From Imperialibacter roseus (lineage in GTDB: Bacteria; Bacteroidota; Bacteroidia; Cytophagales; Cyclobacteriaceae), in the NCBI RefSeq assembly GCF_032999765.1, contig NZ_CP136051.1:3200417-3264416 (forward strand): a stretch of 64,000 bases of DNA. The letters are read 5' to 3'. The position numbers were made by a program, and so were the translations under genes. This document shows, piece by piece, positions 42,813-51,052 of the stretch (its first letter is position 1; every line of letters starts with the position of its first letter). The notes under the pieces are model-generated. The model did not search any database and was not told the origin of the DNA. It saw only the letters and a list, made by a program, of their open reading frames with translations.

Positions 42813-43190
42813 TCAGGGGTGAGGAGGTTGGGTAAAGTTGCTTTTTATGGCATGTAAAACATGCTCAATTGCTTCAAACACTTCCTTGTTCTCAAACCTA
42901 ATTACTCTTATCTCATGAGCATTCAGCACTTTAGTCCTTTCCTCATCGTACAGCAATCCTTCTTCCGTAAAATGGCCTGCACCGTCCAATTCTACTGCCA
43001 GTCTTTCTGAGGGGCAATAGAAGTCTATGATATAATTTTCGACACTGAATTGCCTCCTGAATTTCCTGCCCTCCAGTTGTTTGCCCTTAAGGTAGTTCCA
43101 TAATGTGGCTTCTGCACTCGTTAAATTATTTCGGAGTTGCTTTCTGTAGCCTTTTAATACCGGTCGGTTGTATATACGGTCATCTTTCAC
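42813..43190 (-). CDS. DUF559 family nuclease-like protein
   Basis: A 125-residue protein with the DUF559 (Vsr-like endonuclease fold) pattern: L-R-N-N-L-T-S-A-E-A-x-L-W-x-x-L-K, F-R-R-Q-F-x-V-E-N-Y-I-I-D-F-Y-C, L-A-V-E-L-D-G-x-x-H and I-R-V-I-R-F-E-N. The D and E-L-D residues suit a PD-(D/E)XK site. It starts 5 bp after hsdR, so it is in the same transcript. These genes are scattered in Bacteroidota and often next to restriction systems; a defined role is not known. Confidence 0.87.
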   Translation of the reverse strand: MKDDRIYNRPVLKGYRKQLRNNLTSAEATLWNYLKGKQLEGRKFRRQFSVENYIIDFYCPSERLAVELDGAGHFTEEGLLYDEERTKVLNAHEIRVIRFENKEVFEAIEHVLHAIKSNFTQPPHP

Positions 43191-43195
43191 AGCCT

Positions 43196-46100
43196 CTATG
43201 CTATATCCGTGTACAAGTTATTATTTAGCCGGGCCATCACATCAGTTAGCTGGTGCTCGAATATCTTGTTCAGCCTGTTGAAACCACCGGCGTCATCGAA
43301 GGGAGAGTCATTTAAGTCTTCAACCCGCAATACAGTTTCCTGCAAGAGCTGTTTTTCTATCCGGTCTATCCACTTCAACTGCACTTTGTTCCACTCCTTC
43401 ATGTGCCGGATGTCATTCACTGCCTTTTGTATGCGCTCCTCGTGGCTTATCAGCGAGCTGCCAATGGCCATGGTGCGGACGAATGAAATGATGTCGGCGG
43501 CAATGTCTTCATTTTTGGCATCTTTCCAGGCCGCTACCAGCGATTTGGAGTTGTACCCTTCCTGGTCAAGAGCTATCATCAGCTCCCTGAGGGACTTTCT
43601 ATCCAGATCGGCCGGCCGGGTACATACGATATTTAGCGCCGAAATTTTATTCTGGTTTTCTTTGATGAAGCGAGTAAAGTTCTCCAGATAGTCCTCAGGC
43701 TTTTTGGCTTTGCCATAACCTCTTTCGGTACCCTGGTAAGTGTCTTCATGATCGGACACCAGCATAAAGGTGGGGGCCGGCTTAAACTCATCGAGGAACT
43801 TCCACAGGCCGCCAAGTCCTGCAATGGCTTTGGCTGTTTCTTTGCCCGGTTTGTCTTTGAGCATCTTTACAAAGTCGTCAGAGCCTATGCCCTTGGAAGT
43901 GTATTTGAACTTCTCCTCGCTTTCTTCTGTAAAGTATCGCTTCTTTCGCTGCAGCTTTCCGAGAATTTGCTCTATCTGTCGTTTGGTTCTTTCTTCGCTA
44001 TCGATATGTTGTAGTTCGTCAAATAGCTGCTTAAAAGTGGTGGAAGGGTTGGCCACCACCGGCTTCATTTGTGTGTAGTCCTGAAGCGTCTCATAAATCT
44101 TCACAGCATCATATATCTGAAAGCTCTCCTTGCCAATCTCATCACACCTGCGGGTAGCACGGCCGAGCATTTGTTCATAGAGAATGCGTGATTTTACCCT
44201 GCGCAGAAACACCAAATTGCAAATGGCAGGCACGTCAATCCCTGTGGTTAACAAGTCTACCGTAACAGCAATGCTGGGGTGCTTCTCGTTCTTGAAGCGG
44301 GTTAATTGTTCCTGAGGATCATAAGATTTCCCAGTGATCTTTTGTATAGCATTGTCGGTCACGTCGATGCCTATGCTACTGAACTCTTCTTTTAAGAGGG
44401 CTACCACCAGGTCGGCATGCTCGTCGGTGGCGGCAAATATCAGCGTCTTTTCGTCGCCTTCCGGGTCAAGCGATTTTACCAGTTGCTGTACCACCACCCT
44501 GTTGAAGCTTTCGGTGATTACGCTTTTATTGAAACCGGTAATATCGATTTTCAATTCATCCTCCAATGCCTCCAGTTCAATAATGGCATTCTTTTCGGCA
44601 TCTATGGCTTTCGGCTTTTGACCTTTCTCCCACACTATGCCTTCTTCGCCTAGTTTGGTCTTGATCAGATGAGGCGGGTCGTGGTCAATCAAAAAGCCAT
44701 CTATTACAGCTTCCCTGTAGGAGTAGGCGTAAACGGGAGAGCCAAATATTTCTTTGGTATGCAAGGCGGGGGTGGCGGTAAGGGCAATAGCATAGGCATC
44801 GAAATACTCCAGCACCATGCGGTATTTACTCACATAGTCGTTTTGATTTTTGAAATGTAAATCCCCTTCCTCTATCTCTTTGTCGAGCAAATAACCTCTG
44901 TGCGCCTCATCAATAATAATGCAATCATATTGATCTACCGGAGGCACCTCGCCTTCGCCATCGTTGTAAAAAAGTCGCTTCACCATTCCCTGCACCGTGG
45001 AGAAGTGGAGGCGGGTATCCATTTCGGGGGTTATGTCCTTGAGTTCCTTTACATCGTAAATTTCGGAGAACGTATTGAGGCCGATGATCTTATTGTCTTT
45101 GAAGTGGTTCGACGCCTGGGTGCCCAGCAACGTGCGGTCAACCAAAAAGAGGATACGTTTGAACCTATTCGACTGAATGAGCCGATAACAGAGCCCGATG
45201 ATGGTGCGGGTTTTACCAGTGCCCGTTGCCATAGCTATTAGTGCCCGTCTGTCTTCGGGATGTTGAATAAGCTTATACTCTACCGCTCTTATGGCTTCAA
45301 GCTGGTATTTCCTCAGCCTTAACCCGGTCTCACTTCCGAGGTGGTCGGCACTTTCATTTTTGAGTTTCTCTTCCGATTCCTTCAGGTTTCTTTCGTAAAG
45401 CTTAACGAGACCATCGGGGCTGTACCAACCTTGCAGGGGCCTGGAGTTGTTGTGCTTTTGCCGGACATCCAGAAACCAGATGCCGCTCTTGGTCTTTATC
45501 TGCGCCAGGTAGGGGCGGCCGTTGGTTGAAAAAAGAAAAGGCACTTTGTAGGTGTCCCAGGCACCGAGGAGTTTGGCCTCGTTGTCCTGAGTAACTAGTT
45601 CCGCATATACTTTGGATTGCCCAAGGTCGGTAGATATGTCGGTAGAATATTTTTTCGCTTCAACTATTCCGTAAAGTTCATTGCCAACAAACAAGGCATA
45701 GTCGATCCATTTCGACTGGGCGGGCCATTCGGCAATAGCCATTTTCCTTCCCCGCTGTGGTAGTGTTTTACGGCTTTTGTAGTTGAGCTCTTTTGTGTCT
45801 GCTTCCCAGCCCGCTAGCCGTAGCTGTGCGTCGATCATGTCTCTCGTTTCTCCCTCCGACATGTCGATCTTGCGGGCAGCAATTTGGGATCTTTCCTGTA
45901 TCTCCTGCACCTTCTCTTTTGGCAAGCCTGAGGTGTTGCGTTCCTCCATGAGCCGGAGAAATTTCTGCTCAAGCTCCTTAAAGCTCTGTTCTAATTCGTG
46001 CAATGCGTGCCGGGCATCTTTATTCTCCGGTACATGGAACCTTATCTCTGAGATATCTCTGTTTTCTTCAGAGTAGGTTTGATAGTACCACTTGCCCACT

Positions 46101-46441
46101 TTGAACGCTGACAGCAGGGTGCCCTTGGCGTCGTCGGGGGTGCCTTTGTTGTCGTGCACTGCTACGTTGCCCTTGCTTTTGATGTTGAAGAGCAGGTCTT
46201 TTACAGTAGCAGGGAGCACTGCTTCAAACTCCAGCGTTTTCAATCTATTATGAAACGAGTTATCGTAAGGAAATTCAAGATGGTGGGCTTCAAAAAGTAA
46301 TTCGGTTACCTTCTCTCCAAACTGTCGAAGTTTGAACAGACAAGTGACGGGGTCTGTGTGCAGGTTGAATTCAGCTGCCTGCCCAATATTAAAGAGGAGA
46401 GGAAACTCCTTTTCTAAGTGTAAAAAATTGGAATCGGCCAT
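43196..46441 (-). CDS. hsdR: type I restriction enzyme R subunit (EcoEI-type)
   Basis: A 1081-residue HsdR. N-terminal DUF4145-like helix region (F-N-L-H-T-D-P-V-T-C-L-F-K-L-R), then a nuclease domain with D247 and E261-A-K263 (V-E-A-K-K), then a superfamily-2 helicase motor: Walker A with K410 (A-T-G-T-G-K-T), DEAH at 511-514, T-A-T-P, and R-A-T-R-R for motif VI. The C-terminus matches the EcoEI R_C type. It should form the ATP-driven translocase/nuclease with HsdM and HsdS. hsdR and hsdMS are split by DUF559 and the repeat block, but all point the same way. Confidence 0.95.
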   Translation of the reverse strand: MADSNFLHLEKEFPLLFNIGQAAEFNLHTDPVTCLFKLRQFGEKVTELLFEAHHLEFPYDNSFHNRLKTLEFEAVLPATVKDLLFNIKSKGNVAVHDNKGTPDDAKGTLLSAFKVGKWYYQTYSEENRDISEIRFHVPENKDARHALHELEQSFKELEQKFLRLMEERNTSGLPKEKVQEIQERSQIAARKIDMSEGETRDMIDAQLRLAGWEADTKELNYKSRKTLPQRGRKMAIAEWPAQSKWIDYALFVGNELYGIVEAKKYSTDISTDLGQSKVYAELVTQDNEAKLLGAWDTYKVPFLFSTNGRPYLAQIKTKSGIWFLDVRQKHNNSRPLQGWYSPDGLVKLYERNLKESEEKLKNESADHLGSETGLRLRKYQLEAIRAVEYKLIQHPEDRRALIAMATGTGKTRTIIGLCYRLIQSNRFKRILFLVDRTLLGTQASNHFKDNKIIGLNTFSEIYDVKELKDITPEMDTRLHFSTVQGMVKRLFYNDGEGEVPPVDQYDCIIIDEAHRGYLLDKEIEEGDLHFKNQNDYVSKYRMVLEYFDAYAIALTATPALHTKEIFGSPVYAYSYREAVIDGFLIDHDPPHLIKTKLGEEGIVWEKGQKPKAIDAEKNAIIELEALEDELKIDITGFNKSVITESFNRVVVQQLVKSLDPEGDEKTLIFAATDEHADLVVALLKEEFSSIGIDVTDNAIQKITGKSYDPQEQLTRFKNEKHPSIAVTVDLLTTGIDVPAICNLVFLRRVKSRILYEQMLGRATRRCDEIGKESFQIYDAVKIYETLQDYTQMKPVVANPSTTFKQLFDELQHIDSEERTKRQIEQILGKLQRKKRYFTEESEEKFKYTSKGIGSDDFVKMLKDKPGKETAKAIAGLGGLWKFLDEFKPAPTFMLVSDHEDTYQGTERGYGKAKKPEDYLENFTRFIKENQNKISALNIVCTRPADLDRKSLRELMIALDQEGYNSKSLVAAWKDAKNEDIAADIISFVRTMAIGSSLISHEERIQKAVNDIRHMKEWNKVQLKWIDRIEKQLLQETVLRVEDLNDSPFDDAGGFNRLNKIFEHQLTDVMARLNNNLYTDIA

Positions 46442-46617
46442 AATCAGATGTGCCCTTGCGCTCTATAGCTTCTTTCTTCCAGTCGACTAAATGTTTGCTA
46501 AAGATGACAATTAAATAGAGATTTTAACTACCAAAAAGCATGAACCCTCTAAATTGCTAAACTGAATCTAAGGAATTGCTGAAGTTATTGTGTGTTTAGT
46601 AGCTAGTTTTTTGACAA

Positions 46618-46881
46618 ATGGGTAAAAAGAACAACAATTCAGGCTTTTGGGCCTTTCTTCTAGTGGCAACCTGCATAACAGCCTACGGCATTTGGATGAT
46701 TGTGACCAACAGGGTGGCTGCGGGTAGCCACTCCAAGACTTTGCAGCCCACTGGTTTTGGTGGCCATCTGTTACTTTTTTTAGGAGTGGTATTCTACATT
46801 GTGGCCTACTTTAGCCTTTCACCATTCAGTAAGCTTCGGGAGTTTCTGGAAGGCGGCTGGAGGGGGAAAAGGAAGGGGTAA
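46618..46881 (+). CDS. small two-helix membrane protein
   Basis: An 87-residue protein with a short basic N-terminus (G-K-K-N-N-N), a first helix (F-W-A-F-L-L-V-A-T-C-I-T-A-Y-G-I-W), a loop, a second helix (L-L-L-F-L-G-V-V-F-Y-I-V-A-Y) and a basic C-terminus (K-R-K-G). Unknown function. It is divergent from hsdR and 24 bp before the next gene. Confidence 0.6.
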   Translation: MGKKNNNSGFWAFLLVATCITAYGIWMIVTNRVAAGSHSKTLQPTGFGGHLLLFLGVVFYIVAYFSLSPFSKLREFLEGGWRGKRKG

Positions 46882-46905
46882 CATAGTCACGCATAAAGAT
46901 AGGAT

Positions 46906-47637
46906 ATGAGAAAGCACTTGATACTATTGACAGTTGCGCTATGCCATTCATCCATCCTATGGGCTGGCTGGTATAACTGCCGAACCTATGAAGGCGAGGT
47001 GGCTGGAGCCAAAGTGCACGTGTATCTTCAGTTTTTTGATAAACACGGGGCTTCAAAGGACACTATTGCTGTATCCGGGATTTATGTCTATGACAAGTTG
47101 AATGACCCTTTGGTATTGAAAGGGAGCCTCATTAAAAGTACCGTACTAGAGTTAACCGAGTATCACGATGGAGATGCCTTTGCCAAATTGACTCTTCAAT
47201 GGACTGAAGACAGCCTAACTGGTACCTGGCAATCGAGTCAAAAGATGCACAAGGTTAGTCTTTCACAAATAGGTTTATTGACAGATGTTGATGAAGCAAT
47301 TGTCAACCCACCAACCGAGATCCTAATGCGGGATTCGTTTCAGAGTGACTACTTTTTGGCTGTTTATTACAAGGGAAAAGATGACACTAGGGCCAGAATG
47401 GCTGAGGTTCGTGTCATCGACAAGAAGACCAGGGTAATCAAACATATAATTAAGTTTGAAAAAGATGAATGGCCTGTGGGGAATGTGTCTACAGTTATTT
47501 TTGAAAACATCAGAGGCTGGGAGCCCCCCAGAGTTGACACCCGGGCACTTGAAATTGAAGTGGATGATGGGCATATGGGGCAGTCGTACTTTATGACTTA
47601 TGACCCGGTTCAGGGAAAGTTTGTGAAAGACCTCTAA
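46906..47637 (+). CDS. hypothetical secreted protein
   Basis: A 243-residue protein with a signal peptide (L-I-L-L-T-V-A-L-C-H...L-W-A-G). The N-terminal half, with W-Y-N-C-R-T-Y-E-G-E-V, V-x-V-Y-L-Q-F, S-G-I-Y-V-Y-D-K and L-T-G-T-W-Q-S-S, reads like a beta-barrel lipocalin-type fold seen in many exported Bacteroidota proteins. No catalytic motif was recognised. It follows the small membrane gene closely and may share its transcript. Confidence 0.65.
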   Translation: MRKHLILLTVALCHSSILWAGWYNCRTYEGEVAGAKVHVYLQFFDKHGASKDTIAVSGIYVYDKLNDPLVLKGSLIKSTVLELTEYHDGDAFAKLTLQWTEDSLTGTWQSSQKMHKVSLSQIGLLTDVDEAIVNPPTEILMRDSFQSDYFLAVYYKGKDDTRARMAEVRVIDKKTRVIKHIIKFEKDEWPVGNVSTVIFENIRGWEPPRVDTRALEIEVDDGHMGQSYFMTYDPVQGKFVKDL

Positions 47638-48362
47638 GCGCCATTTAAATGAGCGGATGCATACTTCCTTTCATGACCTCATAAGGATGCCGATGTTCCC
47701 AAATCCTATTTAGAAACTTGAGACAAGATTGATGCGCTGTAAGCGCAAATCTCGGTCGCCCCCATTGCATAAGTCCGCCCCCTGGCGGAAACGGGAGGCG
47801 ATGGTGCGGTATTGATTTGCGAGCAGGCCGTTCGCCTGCACCATGGCTTGTGTGGCAACTGTCATGGTTCTCATTTCATCATTCAATCACAGTTGAAGAC
47901 TGGTGGGGATTGTGCTACGGAATGAACAGATTGCCGCTCTGCCAACCGGCGGATCGCAATGATCAGCAGGTTGGGAATTGTGCTTCGGAATGAGCGGGCT
48001 TTGAAACTACGGGACTTCTCGCTCGTTCCTCACTTCGAAGTGACGGTCGGGTGGGAGTCTGTGGCTTCGATTGACGGATGCCTCCTTGCGTGCCTGCCCG
48101 ACCTTTGGCGGGAGGGACAGAGCCACTGTTGGAGCCCCAAGTATGGCTTTTTGAGCGTTGGTCGGCGACTGGTGAAGGCCCGACCCCTTAAGACAAGTAT
48201 GGTTTAGTGATGCGCCGCCAGCGAAAATTCCGCCTCGACCCCACTGCAAACGGGAGGCGAAGGGTGCTCTCCAAATTACCGCAGGTGGTTTTACACAAAC
48301 AACATGCTATTTTTTCAGAAACTTTTTATTAATTGGGTTTTGGCGCTTGCGCTACCTACATC
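47638..48362. other. intergenic region with dispersed repeats
   Basis: A 725-bp gap. It contains the family-D repeat (48065-48189) and two short related pieces with aaacgggaggcga at about 47788-47800 and 48249-48261. No gene was recognised. Confidence 0.5.
48065..48189. repeat. dispersed intergenic repeat, family D (long copy)
   Basis: Shares GGATGCCTCCTTGCG, GAGGGACAGAGCCA(C/T)TGTTGG and CGGCGACTGGTGA(A/T)GGCCCGACCCCT with 50551-50653, but has ~19 extra bases (cctgcccgacctttggcg) that form a hairpin-like insert. Confidence 0.8.
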
Positions 48363-49019
48363 ATGGAAGACATCTATTATAAAAAGCTTCTGGATAAGCC
48401 CAGTCACCAACTGGAACAACTCATCGGCAATAAGTCGAAGTACACAATCGAAGCGGTAAATAGTGCCATTCGTATTCTAAATGAAAGAGATGGGCAAAGC
48501 AGGAAAACAGTACAGGACGTTCAAAGCCCTAGAGTAAAATCAACAGCAGAAGAGTTTGAATGGATAACAAAATGCTTTAGCAAGCACCCCTATTTCAAAC
48601 AATTTAATGGATGGGACATCATCAACCCTGCGATTGCGGCCTTGCTCTGCCTCACCCTTAACGAGGTCGTGGACTGGTACAGCAATGAAACTTATATGGA
48701 AACTGCCAGGCGTTTACTCAGAGCATTTGGGCCGATGGTAATTGTACTAACTTCGCACTTGTTTTATCGCCTCGAGCATGGCGTTTCCAATAACCTGCTT
48801 GGCCGAACGATCAACGACACTATGTTCGGTTTCAGTTGGTTCTTATTTCACAGTTTATATAAGCTCTTCATCTACGGCACAAAAACAGAGACTGTCGAGG
48901 AAGGATTCTTTTTTCTCTTCGGCTATCTGATAGCAATATTCTTCTCTGCGTTCGTGTTTGAAATCGGTGTTGGAATTTTCAAAAGCATCTTTCGACTTTT
49001 CAAATGGCACGTTTTGTAA
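48363..49019 (+). CDS. hypothetical membrane protein
   Basis: From the ATG at 48363 the product is 218 residues; an in-frame TTG 30 bp upstream is less likely. The N-terminus is polar (M-E-D-I-Y-Y-K-K-L-L-D-K) and there are about four hydrophobic segments from residue ~90 (I-A-A-L-L-C-L-T-L, F-G-P-M-V-I-V-L-T-S, F-G-F-S-W-F-L-F-H-S, F-F-F-L-F-G-Y-L-I-A-I). No family recognised. It overlaps the following gene by 16 bp, so the two are translated together. Confidence 0.65.
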   Translation: MEDIYYKKLLDKPSHQLEQLIGNKSKYTIEAVNSAIRILNERDGQSRKTVQDVQSPRVKSTAEEFEWITKCFSKHPYFKQFNGWDIINPAIAALLCLTLNEVVDWYSNETYMETARRLLRAFGPMVIVLTSHLFYRLEHGVSNNLLGRTINDTMFGFSWFLFHSLYKLFIYGTKTETVEEGFFFLFGYLIAIFFSAFVFEIGVGIFKSIFRLFKWHVL

Positions 49020-50416
49020 AGTTAAAACTTGGCGCTGTGGGTGTTTCACTCTTCATCCTGGCATTTATACCGCTGTATAGGACCAAATTCTATGCACCCC
49101 CGTCAAAAACGAGATGGAAGGAGCTCACCTGGGCAGACTTCCAGGGATGGTCCAGGCCATTTACGGGATGGGGAGCCTCCATTGCAAGTGAAATTTACCT
49201 CGAGTATGACTCACTGCAACAGCAATGGTCGGCCTATGCCAGCATGAATCAGGTGGCTTCGTGGGTGAAATCAGATGGAAAGGATTCGGATAAGTTGCTG
49301 ACACATGAACAATACCATTTCAACATATCCGAGGTTCATGCCCGAATGATGAATGACTATATTGTCAACAACCCCGACAAATCAAAAGAGGAGTACCTCG
49401 AAAAGTTCTACGAACTCCGGCAGGATCTGGACAGAATGCAAGATGATTATGATACACAGGGTGATCATAGCCTGATAAGGCACCTTCAACACCGGTGGGA
49501 ATACAAAATTGACTCTATGCTCCAGAAGTACAATGGCGATTTGGGCTTAACTGCGGACTTGTATTCAGGCGCAAAGGTGTATTTCCCCACCCCACCAAAG
49601 TATTATGACGGTATTAATGACGACGGAACTGCTTACCGCATATTTCAGGTGGATCAATACGGGGTGTCCATTGCCGTTTCGTCTTTTCAAATGACCGAAG
49701 GAGTTGGTCAGATTGATATCGACTTACTCAAAACAAACTATTACAACAAAGATTCGCTCATCATAAGGCGACACAAGACGGACACCGTACAGAATTATCC
49801 GGCTTACCGAATTGTGGCTTATGACACCGCCAGTAACCAAACCCGTCACCATCTTTGGATACAAAATGAAGATTACCGATTCAAATTAACTGTGGAACAC
49901 TACGGTGATACGGTGAATGTTGCAGGCTATTATGCCATCGCCGACAGCTTTTTCGATAGCTTTGACCTTTTTGACCCCAGCAGCTACTGGTTTGAGCAGG
50001 CAACTTATCGAAAGGAAACAAAAATCTGGTCGGGAAAGGCTGAAACAACCGACCCCTCCGATCAGACTACGAGTTGTTTTATATTTACCAACAGTAGCAA
50101 GCATGGTTTTTTAAGGGGCCCTATGTTTCGTGAAGATGGCAGCTTTCTAATTGCCTACGAAGTACTGGAGCACCCCGACAGCCTTATTGAGTCAATGGTA
50201 ATTATTGCCGACGAGGAGGTCTTTAGTTACAAAAATTCGGGCACTGAATACCTTTTTGATATCCCCAGACGCTCGTTACATACTAAACCGCTGGATCTGT
50301 ATGTTGGCTATCTTTTGAAGAAGGATAGCTCCAGTAGATGTGAACCATATTATTACGAATGGCAGTTGGTCGAAAAACCTAAACAGAGCAGTTTATCAAC
50401 TACCAGCGTTGACTAA
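49004..50416 (+). CDS. membrane-anchored DUF922-like zincin protein
   Basis: A 470-residue protein with an N-terminal membrane anchor or signal (K-L-G-A-V-G-V-S-L-F-I-L-A-F-I-P-L-Y). At about residue 100 it has L-L-T-H-E-Q-Y-H-F-N-I-S-E-V-H-A-R: an H-E-x-x-H zinc motif followed by a Glu, like the DUF922 family of putative metalloproteases, preceded by W-K-E-L-T-W-A-D-F-Q-G. The remainder, about 300 residues, is unrecognised and beta-rich. Proteolysis is inferred from the motif only. Overlap with the membrane-protein gene upstream suggests they work together. Confidence 0.7.
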   Translation: MARFVKLKLGAVGVSLFILAFIPLYRTKFYAPPSKTRWKELTWADFQGWSRPFTGWGASIASEIYLEYDSLQQQWSAYASMNQVASWVKSDGKDSDKLLTHEQYHFNISEVHARMMNDYIVNNPDKSKEEYLEKFYELRQDLDRMQDDYDTQGDHSLIRHLQHRWEYKIDSMLQKYNGDLGLTADLYSGAKVYFPTPPKYYDGINDDGTAYRIFQVDQYGVSIAVSSFQMTEGVGQIDIDLLKTNYYNKDSLIIRRHKTDTVQNYPAYRIVAYDTASNQTRHHLWIQNEDYRFKLTVEHYGDTVNVAGYYAIADSFFDSFDLFDPSSYWFEQATYRKETKIWSGKAETTDPSDQTTSCFIFTNSSKHGFLRGPMFREDGSFLIAYEVLEHPDSLIESMVIIADEEVFSYKNSGTEYLFDIPRRSLHTKPLDLYVGYLLKKDSSSRCEPYYYEWQLVEKPKQSSLSTTSVD

Positions 50417-50550
50417 ACAGCTTAGCCAGCAGCAATCAGAAACCGCAAATGCGCTGTCGATTTCCTACGCCGTTCTGGTTGCCGATAAGAAGGCGCAGTA
50501 CAAGGCAGGCGGTGAGTGTGCTTCGAAGGGATGGGTAAGAGGCGATAGTG

Positions 50551-50653
50551 CTTCAATTAACGGATGCCTCCTTGCGTGAGGGACAGAGCCATTGTTGGAG
50601 CCCGTTGTTGGTTTTTCGTGCGTTGGCCGGCGACTGGTGATGGCCCGACCCCT
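50551..50653. repeat. dispersed intergenic repeat, family D (short copy)
   Basis: Second copy of the unit at 48065-48189, lacking the ~19-base insert. It sits after the DUF922-like gene; the region 50417-51047 has no gene of its own. Confidence 0.78.
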
Positions 50654-50781
50654 GCCGCCGAAATGGGTTGTTGGGTGAGTAGCAACACTCCGGCGGCAAG
50701 GGGGCACGCCCAAGTCATTGAAGTATTTTTTGATTGGGTGATAGAGGGATTGGAGTGCAACTTTTCATTTCGTCGGGGAAG

Positions 50782-51052
50782 ATTAAAGAGGTTACTATGT
50801 GCTGAAGCGCAGAGAGTAACCTCTTTAATAGTTAACCTTGAGATTAAAGAGGTTACTATTTGCAGGGGCGCAGAGAGCAACCTATTTAATTTAGTTCTGT
50901 TGCAGGAGCGCAGAGAGTAACCTCTTTAATAGTTGCCGTTGAGATTAAAGAGGTTACTATTTGCAGGGGCGCAGAGAGTAACCTCATCAATAGTTCACGT
51001 TGGGATTAAAGAGGTTACTACTTGCAGGAAAGCAGAGAGTAACCTCTTTAAT
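50782..51052. repeat. 61-bp-period hairpin array, family C (five units)
   Basis: Units at 50782-50829, 50843-50890, right arm at 50916-50930, 50944-50991 and 51005-51052. Full units are 48 bp: 15-bp arms (ATTAAAGAGGTTACT and AGTAACCTCTTTAAT) around an 18-base centre close to TTGCAGGGGCGCAGAG; linkers between them are 13 bp. The third unit has lost its left arm. The last arm supplies the stop codon of the DUF885 gene. Confidence 0.9.

Noticed and set aside
47959-48249. Short frames in both strands at 48 kb
   Set aside because: They coincide with the family-D repeat and lack coding character.
50782-51052. Possible CRISPR array
   Set aside because: Both the arms and the 18-base centres are conserved between units, so there are no unique spacers, and no cas gene is present.
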